Positions 43,866 to 52,552 of a stretch of 64,000 nt of DNA are shown one piece after another. The DNA comes from Actinophytocola xinjiangensis. GTDB lineage: Bacteria; Actinomycetota; Actinomycetes; Mycobacteriales; Pseudonocardiaceae. Below the pieces are notes generated by a model. The model had not been told where the DNA came from. It made no database searches and saw nothing but the letters and a program-made list of their open reading frames with translations. The position numbers and the translations under genes are program-made. Within the stretch, counting starts at the first letter, position 1. Each line of letters starts with the position of its first letter. Location: NCBI RefSeq assembly GCF_001921215.1, contig NZ_MSIF01000001.1, positions 558,001 to 622,000 of the forward strand, in the 5' to 3' direction.

Positions 43866-43892
43866 CAGGCGATCGCCTGGGGCCGCTAGGGT
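43862..43892 (+). promoter_or_regulatory. Candidate promoter with a perfect palindromic operator between its boxes
   Basis: CAGGCGATCGCCTG (43866-43879) is a perfect 14-base palindrome directly after the stop of the hydrolase gene. CTGACA (43862-43867) and TAGGGT (43887-43892) on either side are 19 bases apart and resemble -35 and -10 boxes, so a protein bound to the palindrome would block RNA polymerase. It lies about 100 bases before the FMN reductase gene and could drive the reductase, ligase and exporter genes separately. As RNA it would be a short hairpin, so a terminator is the alternative. Confidence 0.4.
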
Positions 43893-43980
43893 CGCTGCGA
43901 CGCGCGGCCGATCCGGGACCGTCCGGTCCTGCCCCCGCTGACCTCAGAACACACCGAACACCAAGGAGTTTCGACCACCG

Positions 43981-44553
43981 ATGGCACCCCGCCTGCACAT
44001 TCTCATCGCCAGCACGCGTCCGCAGCGCTCCGGTGCGGCTGTCGCCGACTGGATCACCGCTGTCGCCAAGGACAGCGGCCTGTTCGACGTACACCTGGTG
44101 GATCTCGCCGATTTCGCCCTGCCGCTGCTCGACGAGCCCAACCACCCGTCCGAGCGGGAGTACACCCAGGAGCACACCCACCGGTGGAGTGCCTCGGTCG
44201 AGTCCGCGGACGCGTTCGTCTTCGTCGCGCCCGAGTACAACTACGGGATCAACGCCGCGTTGAAGAACGCGATCGACTACCTGTTCTTCGAGTGGCAGTA
44301 CAAGCCGGTCGGCTTCGTCAGCTACGGCAACACCTCCGCCGGGCTGCGCGCGCAGCAGATGACCAAGCAGGTGATCACCACGCTGAAGATGGTGCCGGTC
44401 AACGAAAGCGTCGCCATCCACTTCATCGGCACCCACATCGACGAGCAGGGCCGGTTCACCGCCACCGACGCGATGGCCGGTGCGGCCGACGCCATGCTGA
44501 CCGAGCTGCGCAAGCTCGCCGACGCCCTGACGCCCCTGCGCGCCAAGGACTGA
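43981..44553 (+). CDS. NADPH-dependent FMN reductase family protein
   Basis: A 190-residue flavodoxin-like reductase. ILIASTRPQRSG is the phosphate-binding loop for FMN, PEYNYGINAALKNAIDYL is the family signature, and SYGNTSAGLRAQQM lies near the third loop. It reduces free FMN or quinones with NAD(P)H and would supply reduced flavin or remove quinoid products in the cluster. An AAGGAG site lies 12 bases before the ATG, farther than usual. A 115-base gap separates it from the preceding gene, where a possible promoter and operator lie. Confidence 0.92.
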   Translation: MAPRLHILIASTRPQRSGAAVADWITAVAKDSGLFDVHLVDLADFALPLLDEPNHPSEREYTQEHTHRWSASVESADAFVFVAPEYNYGINAALKNAIDYLFFEWQYKPVGFVSYGNTSAGLRAQQMTKQVITTLKMVPVNESVAIHFIGTHIDEQGRFTATDAMAGAADAMLTELRKLADALTPLRAKD

Positions 44554-44580
44554 CCCAACACCGCGACGGAGGGCCCGACA

Positions 44581-45798
44581 GTGGATGAGATCGTCGTGGT
44601 CGGCAGCGGCGGACAGCCGTACCGGGAGTACGCCTTCGAGGCGCTCGCCGGTCGGTTCCGCGTGTCGGCGCTGCTGGCCGCCGAACCCACCTGGCAGCGG
44701 CCCTACCTGGCCGAGTGGGCCGTGGCCGACCTCGGGAACGAGGTCGGCGTCGTCGAGGCGTTGTCCACGTTGACCGGGCGTGGTGCCGGAGTCCTGACCT
44801 GGGACGAGACCGCGCTGGAGATGACGGCCGCCGCGGCGGAGAAGTTGTCCCTGCGGCACATGTCCCGTGCCGGCGCGGCCCACTGCCGGGACAAGCACGA
44901 CACCCGGCGGCTGTTGGCCGAGGCGGGGCTGAACCCGGTTCGGCACGCACTGGTGCACACCCCGGACGAGGCCGTGCGCTGGGCGAGCGGTGTCGGGTTC
45001 CCCGTGGTGGTGAAGCCGCGGGCGCTGGCCGGCAGTATCGGCGTCGCGTTCGCCCAGGACGCCGACGCGGTGCGGGCGGCGTTCACGCTCGCGGAGAACG
45101 CCGAGTTCGCGACCCTGCCGACGGGTCACGGCGTGCTCGTCGAGGAGTACCTGGACGGGCCCGAGATCAGCGTCGACAGCGTCGTCGACGACGGTGTGGT
45201 CACCTGCGTCCAGGTCGCCCGCAAACGCCTGGGCTTCGACCCGTACTTCGAGGAGGTCGGGCACCTGGTCGCGCCGTGGACCGACGAGCCGTGGGCCGAC
45301 GAGGTCCGCGAACTCGTCGTGGCCGCGCACACCGCGCTCGGGGTCGACCTCGGCGTGACCCACGCGGAGGTCCGGCTGACCGCGCGCGGGCCACGCCTGG
45401 TCGAGCTCAACGGACGACTCGGCGGGGACCTGATCCCCTACGTCGGGGTCCTGGCCGGTGGCACGGACCTCGTGGTCGCCGCCGCCGAGCTGGCGCTGGG
45501 CCACCGGCCGAGGGTCTCGCCGGACCTGGAGCGCTGCGCCGAGGTGCGGTTCGTGTACCCGCCGCACGACAGTGTGGTCCGCGAGGTCGACCTTGGCGCG
45601 GCGGCGGCGGTCCCGGGGATCGCGCACACCACCGCGCTGGTCGCGCCGGGAGCCACCCTGCGGCTTCCTCCCCGTCAGGTCATTCCCCGGCTGGCCGCGC
45701 TGGTGGCCACGGGAGCGGGGCAGGCCGAGTGCGCGGTGGCGCTGGACGCCGCCGAGGCCGCGGTGGTCAGCACGGTCGACCCGCTGGTGGACGCCTGA
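44581..45798 (+). CDS. ATP-grasp ligase (L-amino-acid ligase/carbamoyl-phosphate-type)
   Basis: A 405-residue ATP-grasp protein of the L-amino-acid-ligase type. CRDKHDTRRLLAEAGLNPV opens the ATP-grasp domain near residue 101, FPVVVKPRALAGSIGVAFA is the ATP loop, HGVLVEEYLDGPEISVDSV follows, and LVELNGRLGGDLIPY holds the metal-binding Glu and Asn. Such enzymes join two amino acids through an acyl phosphate. The GTG start has GGAGGG seven bases upstream. It precedes the exporter gene with no gap, so its product is probably what the exporter removes. Confidence 0.88.
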   Translation: MDEIVVVGSGGQPYREYAFEALAGRFRVSALLAAEPTWQRPYLAEWAVADLGNEVGVVEALSTLTGRGAGVLTWDETALEMTAAAAEKLSLRHMSRAGAAHCRDKHDTRRLLAEAGLNPVRHALVHTPDEAVRWASGVGFPVVVKPRALAGSIGVAFAQDADAVRAAFTLAENAEFATLPTGHGVLVEEYLDGPEISVDSVVDDGVVTCVQVARKRLGFDPYFEEVGHLVAPWTDEPWADEVRELVVAAHTALGVDLGVTHAEVRLTARGPRLVELNGRLGGDLIPYVGVLAGGTDLVVAAAELALGHRPRVSPDLERCAEVRFVYPPHDSVVREVDLGAAAAVPGIAHTTALVAPGATLRLPPRQVIPRLAALVATGAGQAECAVALDAAEAAVVSTVDPLVDA

Positions 45799-45799
45799 G

Positions 45800-47017
45800 A
45801 TGCGTCCGGTCAACGCCCTCATCGCGACCCACGGACTGTCCTCGTTCGGGCTGGGGCTCGTGTTCCCCTACACCGCGATCTATCTGGCCGACCAGCCGGC
45901 GGTGGGGACCACGGGCGTCGCGATGTTCTACGCGTGCACCGGCGGGGCGAACGTCGTGGTCGCGCTGCTGCTGAGCGCTCACGTGATCCGGTTGCCGAAG
46001 GTCACCCTCGGCGTGCTCGGCACCGTGCTGTGGTTCGCGGGCTACCTGCTGCTGCCCGCCGCGGCGGCGCCGCCGGTCGTGGCGCTGGCCGCGCTGATGA
46101 TCGGCGCCGGCCAGGGCTGCTTCATGGCCGCCATCATCCCGTTGGTCAACGCGCTGGTGACGGCCCAGGAACGACGGTCGGTGTTCGCCCGCCGGTACGC
46201 GGTGTTGAACGTGACCCTGGCGCTGGGCTCGCTGGCGGCGGGCGTGCTGACCCTCGTGCTGCCCAGAACGGTCATCCCGTGGTTCTTCGTGGCGAACGCC
46301 GTGGGCATCCTGCCGATGACGCTCGCCATCGTCGTGGCCGGCCGGCACCTGCCGCCCGAGGAGGACGACAAGGACACCGGCGAGGGCGGGAAGTCAGGCG
46401 GTACCCTGCCGGCGCTCGGGCTGTGGAAGCTGGCGATGCCGGCGGCGGCGTTCCAGCTCGCCGTCTACCTGTTCGGGTACAGCCAGTTCGAGGCCACCGC
46501 GCCGCTGGTGACCGAGAAGCTGATGGGGATGGAACTGGTCACCATCTCGATCATGCTGGTGCTCAACGTCCTGGTGATCGTCGTCGGTCAGCGGCCGATC
46601 ACCCGGCTGCTGGAGAAGCATCCGGAGACGACCGGTCTGCGGTGGACGGTGATCGCCTGGGTCACCGGGTTCCTCGTGGCGGGGGTGTGTGCCTTCGGGC
46701 CCACCGAGGTGAAGTTCGCCGGCCTGCTGGTGTACGCGGCGTTGTTCGCGCTCGGCGAGTGCGCCTACTCGTGCTCGTTCCACCCGTGGCTGATCTCGAT
46801 GGTCCCCGACCACGAGTTGACCAGGGCCAACGCCCTGGTCAACTCGATGATGGGGATCGGCAACTTCACCGGCCCGTCGATCGGCGTCGCGCTCGTGCTG
46901 ACCGGCGACACCAGCGTGGTCTGGTTCGGGCTGGCGGCTTCCTGCACCGCGGTGATGGTGTTGGTCGGGTTGCTGGCCCGGCGGCGGCCGGCCGCCACGG
47001 CGACCCTCCCGGCCTGA
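45800..47017 (+). CDS. MFS exporter
   Basis: A 405-residue major-facilitator transporter with about 12 hydrophobic segments and a central charged loop at about residues 180-205 (PPEEDDKDTGEGGKSGG). It resembles drug- and metabolite-efflux proteins, and its position at the end of the cluster fits export of the product or self-resistance. The ATG lies one base after the ligase stop. Its stop is five bases from the end of the convergent molybdenum hydroxylase gene. Confidence 0.9.
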   Translation: MRPVNALIATHGLSSFGLGLVFPYTAIYLADQPAVGTTGVAMFYACTGGANVVVALLLSAHVIRLPKVTLGVLGTVLWFAGYLLLPAAAAPPVVALAALMIGAGQGCFMAAIIPLVNALVTAQERRSVFARRYAVLNVTLALGSLAAGVLTLVLPRTVIPWFFVANAVGILPMTLAIVVAGRHLPPEEDDKDTGEGGKSGGTLPALGLWKLAMPAAAFQLAVYLFGYSQFEATAPLVTEKLMGMELVTISIMLVLNVLVIVVGQRPITRLLEKHPETTGLRWTVIAWVTGFLVAGVCAFGPTEVKFAGLLVYAALFALGECAYSCSFHPWLISMVPDHELTRANALVNSMMGIGNFTGPSIGVALVLTGDTSVVWFGLAASCTAVMVLVGLLARRRPAATATLPA

Positions 47018-47022
47018 CCGGC

Positions 47023-50000
47023 TCAGGCCGGGGCTCCCAGGTCGACCTCGCAGGCGCGGCGGACCTCCTGCACGGTGGCCGGGGCGTCCAGCCGGAACAG
47101 CCCGTCGAGGCCGCGTTCGACCCGGGAGGCGCGTACCGCGTCCTTGACCGCGAGGAACACGCTGGTGGCCAGGACCAGCGGCGGCTCACCGACCTCCTTG
47201 GCGGACAACACATCCGTCGGGTTGTCCGGCACCTCGGGAGCCAGGTCCCGGGGGAACAGGTGGGTGTTGAACACCAGCGGGATGGTGGTGACCGCCGGCG
47301 GCTTGTACCGCCAGGTGTTGACCGTGTTCAGCCGGCCCTCGGCCTGCTCACCCGGCGGCTGGAACACCAGGTCCTCGGTGAGCACGTACCCGATGCCCTG
47401 GACGAACGCGCCCTCCACCTGGCCGATGTCCAGCGCCGGGTTGAGACTCCAGCCGATGTCGTAGGCGATGTCGGTGCGCAGCACCTTCACCTCACCGGTG
47501 AGCACGTCGACCTCGACCGTCGAGCACGCGGCCGAGTAGGTGAAGTCAGGGAAGGCGTCGACCGCGCCGCCCGGGAGGGCCCGGCGGTCGACCTCGATCC
47601 CGGGGATGTCGCGCTGCTGGTCCATCGGCTTGAAGGTCAGCGCCGGCACCGGGTTCTCCCCACCGGGGATCCGCGCGCTGAACGACACCACCAGGTCGAC
47701 CCGCTGCTGGTAGGCGACCTGGACCAGGTTCTGCCAGATCAGCCTGGTGGTGCCGGTGATGGGGTTGGTCAGCGGCGTCGCCCAGCCCTGCTTGCCGTAG
47801 TTCCAGAAGTCGATCTGGTTGGCACAGCACCAGTCAGGGCCCTTCTCCGCCAGCATCCGGTGGCCGAACTCGGTGAGCCGGCCCCGCAGCTGCTCGCAGG
47901 CCCGCTTCACCGCCTCGGCGCTGTAGTTGGTGCCGGTCGAGGCGCCGGTACTGGTCGGGTTGGGGGTCACGGCGGTGTTCGGTCCACTGACCCGCAACAG
48001 GTCGAACGGCACGTTCAGCACGTAGGAGGCGACCTGCTCGACGCGGGTGGTCAGACCCTGCCCCATCTCGACGCCGCCCTGGTGGATGACCACGCTCCCG
48101 TCACCGGCGTACACCGCCAGGTGCGCGACCGCCTGTTCGAGCTGGAGCAGGTTGTAGCCGGAGCCGTACTTGACCGGCATCATCGCGATCCCGCGCTTGC
48201 GCCACCGGTTGCGCCGGTTGAACTCGGTCACCTCGGCGCGCTGGGTGTCGTAGTCGCACAGCCGGCGAAGGTAGGACCAGACCTCGCGCATGTAGCAGTA
48301 GGTCAGTGCCTGGCCGAACGGGGTCACGTCGCCGCGCCGGTACAGGTTGGCCTCGCGGACCTCGGTCGGGTCGAGCCCGGCGGCGTGGGCGGCGTCGTCG
48401 ACCGCGTTCTCGATGATCAGCTTGCCCTGGATGTCGCCGAACGCGCGGAAGGCGGTACTCGGCGCCTTGTTGGTCCGCAGGACGTCGATCTGGCTGCGGA
48501 AGTTGTCGATCCGGTAGGCGTTGTCGGTGCGCAGTTGCAGGCAGTTGGCGACGACGAACGAGCAGTCGTAGAACGCGCCGCCGTCGGCCAACATCACCGC
48601 GTCCAGCCCGTGCAGCAGCTTGGTCCTCGGGTCGATGGCCACCTGGTAGCCACCGTGCACGGCGTGCCGCTTGCCGATCAGACCGGTGTCCGCGTCGCGC
48701 GGCATCACCAGGCGCACCGGGCGGCGCAGCGCGTTGGCCGCCACCAGCGCCGGCCCGACCACGAACCGGGTCTGCTCGGTCTTGCCGCCGTACCCGCCGC
48801 CGACCTGCGGCACGTCCACCTGGACCCGGTGGTACTCCACGCCCAGTGCCATCGCGGCGGTCTGGTGCATCTCCATCGGGCTCTGGGTCGATGGCACGAT
48901 CCGCCAGCGGTCGCCGTCGAGCGGTTCGACCACACAGGACTGGGTCTCCAGGTAGAAGTGGGCCTGGCCGCCGGTGGACTGGGTGTTGCCGACCACGACG
49001 CACTCGACCCCGTCGACGACCTTGGTCGTGCGGCTGGGTTCCCGTTCCAGCGGCGCCCGCTTCTCGGTCCAGCCGAGGTCGCTGCCCGGGCGGGTGATCC
49101 GCCAGATGTGGGAGTTGAAGTTGGCGGTCGTCGGGTAGTCGGGGAAGACCGAGCCGAGTTCGATGGCCTGCTCGACGGTCAGCACCGGCCGGCGCCACTC
49201 CTGCGGCCACTCGCGGACCTCGGTGTAGCCGAGGCAGTGGTCGGCGACGTAGCCGGCGATCGTCTGGGCCTCCTGCTCGCCGCCGGCCAGGACCAGCGCG
49301 ATCGCCTGCCCGACGTAGCTGACCCGGCGCACCGCCAGCAGCGGCTGGTCACCGCCCATGCCCTGGTGGTTGATCCCGTGCTCGGGCACCTGCTCGTGGG
49401 TGACCAGGTCGACGAAGCCGGGGAAGCGGCCGGCGAGGTGGGCGACCAGCTCACCGCGCTCGACCGGTCCGCCGTCGGTGCCGGGCAGCCGGAAGTGGTA
49501 GTTGGCCAGCGCCACACCGCTCTGCACGAACGCGGCGTTGACCGTGCGGGCGGGTACCGGGGTCTCGTGGGTGTAGGTGACCTGCCCGGTGGCCTGGTAG
49601 AAGGCCATCAGCTTGATGTAGGGCTGGGAGACCGGCGCCTTCCAGTCCTGGATCCGGTAGGTCTGCTCGCCCCCGCTGGTCGGCCAGTGGCCCCAGCTGC
49701 TGACGCCGGCCGAGCGCTCCTGCTCGGGCACCTCGTTCGGCGCGACCCTGAGCAGGGTGTTGACCAGCGCCTTGTACAGGAACGAGGTCGCCAGCTGGAC
49801 GCGGTACTCGTCGGTGACGCCCTCCCACGGCACGGTCCGCATCCGGTCGTGCCAGCACTCCAGCTCGTCGGTGACCTCCGCGCGCAGGATGGCGGCCAGC
49901 CGGCCGAACTCGCCCAGCGTGACCGTGGACCCGCGCAGCGCGGCCTCGGTACGGGTCGGGCGCCACGGGTAGGGCGCGATGCCGCCGAGGACGATGACCG

Positions 50001-51495
50001 CCTCGTCCACGGTGGTGCCGGTCAGCCGCAGTCGGGTGGTGGCGTTGACCAGGGTGTGGGCGTTGATGTCGCGCAGCGCGACCTTCTGCGCGAAGACCGT
50101 GGTCGACGGCGCGGGCAGCAGCGGGAGGTGGTAGGTGAGCAGGATCAGCCCGTCCAGCCAGGTGTGGTCGTCGGCGACCCGTTCGACCAGCCGGCCCAGC
50201 GGCAGCCGTTCGGGGGCGTCGTCGCCGGTGGCCCAGCGCACGGTGACCTCGGCGTCCACCGCGACCAGCGCGGTGAGCAGGTCGGAGGGGAACGGCTCGC
50301 CGTCCTCGATGTGGTCGAGCACCAGCATGGTGTTGCCGGCGAGGGTGGCGGCGTTGCGCACGATGGTGCCGGCGGTGCGGCGGGCCATGAACCACAGCGC
50401 GCCGACACCGGTGTCCTCGTCGAGGTCGCGGGTCTGGCGCACGTCGTCGAGCAGGTCGATCAGCTCGGCGTAGGTGGTGCCGCCGCCGACGTCGGCCCAG
50501 CCGTCGCGCACGGAGATGTCGCGCAGCTCGGGGACCAGTTGCACGTCGATGAGCACCTCGGCGGCGCGGACCTCCTCCGGGTAGACGCCGTAGGAGGTGT
50601 TGCCGTTGACCAGGCGGGTGCGTTCGCCGGGGAACTCGCGCAGCAGCGCCACCAGCTCGTCGAGCGTGGTCGGGCGCGCCCACACCCGGCCGCCGACCCG
50701 TAGCCGGTTGCCCGACGGGGTGGGCGCGCCGCCGGGCGGCAGCGGGATCCTGGGACGGGCGGCGGGTTTCACGGCGGCGAGTGCCTCCTCGGGCAGGCAC
50801 TTCATCCGCCTGCGCTCGTCCTCGGCGGTCCAGTCGCTGGCGAAGGTCTCCAGGCCGGTGAGGATCGGCCGGTAGCCGGTGCAGCGGCACAGGTTGCCGT
50901 CGAGGGCGTCCTCGATCTCACGCTTGGTCGGCTCGGGGCGGTTGGCCAGCAGCGCGCACATGTTCATCACGAAGCCGGTGGTGCAGTAGCCGCACTGGGT
51001 GCCGTTGTTCATCGCCAGCCGGTGCGCGACGGGGTTCATGCCGTCGGTGTCGCCGGTGCCCGGGGCGCCGAGGGCCTGGTCGGTCTCGGTGCGGGCGGTG
51101 GCCAGCTCCCGGCTGGCGGCCGTGGCCGCCTGCGCCTCGCGGAGGGTGGCGTAGGTGGCGGCGGCGCGGGAGTAGGTCAGCTGGTGGGTGAGGTGTTCGG
51201 GCGCCGGCCGGACGGTCTGGCCGGTGCCCTCGACGGTGGTCACGGCCAGGCCGTCGAGGGAGCAGACCGGGCGCAGGCAGGAGTTGATCGAGCGGTGGGC
51301 CAGCTCACCGGTGTCCGGGTCGCGGGAGGTCAGGATCACCGTGCACGCGCCGCAGCCGCCCTGCCCGCAGCCCTTCTTGGCGCCGGTGAGGCCGACGCCG
51401 GGGGAGCGGAGGTGGTCGATCAGCAACAGGTCCGGCGACGGGTCCTCCACGGTGACCGGTTCGCCGTTGAGCAGGAAGGTGACGGAGGCGTTCAC
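47023..51495 (-). CDS. Single-chain molybdenum hydroxylase (xanthine-dehydrogenase-like, three modules fused)
   Basis: A 1490-residue protein with the order [2Fe-2S]-FAD-molybdopterin, as in animal xanthine and aldehyde oxidases and unlike the three-subunit enzyme at 20194. GCGQGGCGACTV, INSCLRPVCSLDG, TQCGYCTTGF and LCRCTGYRPI carry the eight cluster cysteines; about 60 extra residues lie between the two cluster domains. In the molybdopterin part, GGVEMGQGL, TAFRAFGDIQ and SAKEVGEPP (catalytic glutamate) match. The FAD-domain loops (NGNTSYG, TLAGNTM) are atypical. It may oxidise a purine, aldehyde or heterocycle. GTG start without ribosome site; a promoter close upstream suggests a leaderless message. 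Confidence 0.9.
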   Translation of the reverse strand: MNASVTFLLNGEPVTVEDPSPDLLLIDHLRSPGVGLTGAKKGCGQGGCGACTVILTSRDPDTGELAHRSINSCLRPVCSLDGLAVTTVEGTGQTVRPAPEHLTHQLTYSRAAATYATLREAQAATAASRELATARTETDQALGAPGTGDTDGMNPVAHRLAMNNGTQCGYCTTGFVMNMCALLANRPEPTKREIEDALDGNLCRCTGYRPILTGLETFASDWTAEDERRRMKCLPEEALAAVKPAARPRIPLPPGGAPTPSGNRLRVGGRVWARPTTLDELVALLREFPGERTRLVNGNTSYGVYPEEVRAAEVLIDVQLVPELRDISVRDGWADVGGGTTYAELIDLLDDVRQTRDLDEDTGVGALWFMARRTAGTIVRNAATLAGNTMLVLDHIEDGEPFPSDLLTALVAVDAEVTVRWATGDDAPERLPLGRLVERVADDHTWLDGLILLTYHLPLLPAPSTTVFAQKVALRDINAHTLVNATTRLRLTGTTVDEAVIVLGGIAPYPWRPTRTEAALRGSTVTLGEFGRLAAILRAEVTDELECWHDRMRTVPWEGVTDEYRVQLATSFLYKALVNTLLRVAPNEVPEQERSAGVSSWGHWPTSGGEQTYRIQDWKAPVSQPYIKLMAFYQATGQVTYTHETPVPARTVNAAFVQSGVALANYHFRLPGTDGGPVERGELVAHLAGRFPGFVDLVTHEQVPEHGINHQGMGGDQPLLAVRRVSYVGQAIALVLAGGEQEAQTIAGYVADHCLGYTEVREWPQEWRRPVLTVEQAIELGSVFPDYPTTANFNSHIWRITRPGSDLGWTEKRAPLEREPSRTTKVVDGVECVVVGNTQSTGGQAHFYLETQSCVVEPLDGDRWRIVPSTQSPMEMHQTAAMALGVEYHRVQVDVPQVGGGYGGKTEQTRFVVGPALVAANALRRPVRLVMPRDADTGLIGKRHAVHGGYQVAIDPRTKLLHGLDAVMLADGGAFYDCSFVVANCLQLRTDNAYRIDNFRSQIDVLRTNKAPSTAFRAFGDIQGKLIIENAVDDAAHAAGLDPTEVREANLYRRGDVTPFGQALTYCYMREVWSYLRRLCDYDTQRAEVTEFNRRNRWRKRGIAMMPVKYGSGYNLLQLEQAVAHLAVYAGDGSVVIHQGGVEMGQGLTTRVEQVASYVLNVPFDLLRVSGPNTAVTPNPTSTGASTGTNYSAEAVKRACEQLRGRLTEFGHRMLAEKGPDWCCANQIDFWNYGKQGWATPLTNPITGTTRLIWQNLVQVAYQQRVDLVVSFSARIPGGENPVPALTFKPMDQQRDIPGIEVDRRALPGGAVDAFPDFTYSAACSTVEVDVLTGEVKVLRTDIAYDIGWSLNPALDIGQVEGAFVQGIGYVLTEDLVFQPPGEQAEGRLNTVNTWRYKPPAVTTIPLVFNTHLFPRDLAPEVPDNPTDVLSAKEVGEPPLVLATSVFLAVKDAVRASRVERGLDGLFRLDAPATVQEVRRACEVDLGAPA

Positions 51496-51503
51496 GGTCG
51501 TTC

Positions 51504-51531
51504 AAGTTATTCAGGACCGCGTTTTTGTCCA
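51504..51531 (-). promoter_or_regulatory. Candidate leaderless promoter of the single-chain molybdenum hydroxylase
   Basis: On the minus strand TGGACA (51526-51531) and TAACTT (51504-51509) are separated by 16 bases. The -10 hexamer ends eight bases before the GTG start codon and no Shine-Dalgarno sequence is present, so transcription would begin at or very near the start codon. This independent promoter means the gene need not be co-transcribed with the GntR gene 214 bases upstream. No other clear signal is seen in the intergenic region 51496-51709. Confidence 0.42.
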
Positions 51532-51709
51532 CCATCGTGGGGTACGGAATCCGGCCCTGACCTGCACGGAAGGTGATGTGCACCCGATCGGACGCGTGCG
51601 AGTCCAGCCGATGCGGGAATTGACGCCGGGAATTCACCGCGCTGCGCGACGACGATTGTGTCTCCCGGCCACAGGTCACCGTATCGACGGAACTCGAACG
51701 GGATTCGGG

Positions 51710-52459
51710 TCAGCCGCCGCCGGTTCGTCGCCTGGCGGCCCGGGGGCGGCTGGCCGGCTCGTCCTCGGGCACGAAGTAGTGCGGGTAGCGCTGCTCGAAG
51801 GCCTCCAGGTGGTCCAGGACCAGCCGCAGGTGGCGGACCAGCTCGAACTCGGCGGTCCGGCGTTCGCCGCTCAGCGCGCTCTCCACGATCCGCGCGTGCT
51901 GGCCGATCAGGTCCTCGATCACCTCGGGCTCGGGCAGGCTCAGCATCCGGACCCGGTCCATGTGCGCCTTGGCCGACTGCACGATCGACCAGACCCGCCG
52001 GTGGCCGGCGATCTCCAGCAGGGTGCGGTGCAGGTCCTCGTCGAGCTCGAACCAGCGGCGCAGGTCGTGTTCGGCGGCCGCGGCCCGCTGGTCGTCGAGC
52101 AGCGCGCGCAGCGCGGCGGCGTCGGCCTCGGTCGCCCGGCCGGCGACCTCGGGCAGCGAGGCCACCTCCAGCGCCTCGCGGATGAACTGCGCCTCGCGCA
52201 CGTCGCGCGGGTCGATCCGGGACACGAACGTGCCCAGTTGCGGCACGATCTCCACCAGCCCGTCGTCGGCCAGCCGGATCAGCGCCTCGCGCACCGGCGT
52301 GCGGCTCACGCCGTACTGGTCGGCTAACTCGTTCTCCGAGAGCGCCTGGCCGGGAACCAGGTCCAGCCCCACCACCGCCTGGCGCACCAGTGCGTAGACC
52401 TGTGCGCGCACACTCGGCCCCCGGGACACGCCGCCCCGCCGAATGACCTGCCTCGTCAT
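51710..52459 (-). CDS. GntR-family regulator with FCD ligand domain
   Basis: A 249-residue FadR-type GntR regulator. The winged helix at about residues 18-85 contains LSENELADQYGVSRTPVREAL, the recognition region, and the FCD domain from about 95 has D-x-x-x-H and later histidines that bind a metal (DEDLHRTLLE, HARIVESALSG, RHLRLVLDHL). FCD proteins sense sugar acids or carboxylates and usually repress. Codon 45 is a TTA leucine (plus-strand 52325-52327). It is divergent from the sugar-type locus and a near-palindromic site lies between them; the same site recurs before 61246, so it probably controls both. GAAGGGGAC is its ribosome site. Confidence 0.9.
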   Translation of the reverse strand: MTRQVIRRGGVSRGPSVRAQVYALVRQAVVGLDLVPGQALSENELADQYGVSRTPVREALIRLADDGLVEIVPQLGTFVSRIDPRDVREAQFIREALEVASLPEVAGRATEADAAALRALLDDQRAAAAEHDLRRWFELDEDLHRTLLEIAGHRRVWSIVQSAKAHMDRVRMLSLPEPEVIEDLIGQHARIVESALSGERRTAEFELVRHLRLVLDHLEAFEQRYPHYFVPEDEPASRPRAARRRTGGG

Positions 52460-52527
52460 GTGTCCCCTTCGTCCGGCTCGCTCGGTGGCTCAGTATGCCG
52501 GGCGCGTCCGGAAACCCTGTCTAAGGT

Positions 52528-52541
52528 ACTAGTATACCAGT
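52528..52541. promoter_or_regulatory. GntR-type operator between the regulator and the binding-protein gene
   Basis: ACTAGTATACCAGT is a 14-base palindrome with one mismatched pair. Its core fits the FadR/GntR pattern T-N-GT-N(2)-AC-N-A. The same half-site ACTAGTA occurs as a perfect palindrome at 61223-61238. The site contains TATACT on the minus strand, a possible -10 of the GntR gene, and lies just upstream of TTGACA for the plus-strand genes, so binding could control both directions. Confidence 0.6.
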
Positions 52542-52552
52542 CGGCGGCCTGG

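Noticed and set aside
45934-50703. 1589-codon open frame on the plus strand opposite the single-chain molybdenum hydroxylase
   Set aside because: It covers the MFS gene out of frame and the antisense of the hydroxylase; the translation is repetitive and low in complexity, while the minus-strand protein has all cofactor motifs.
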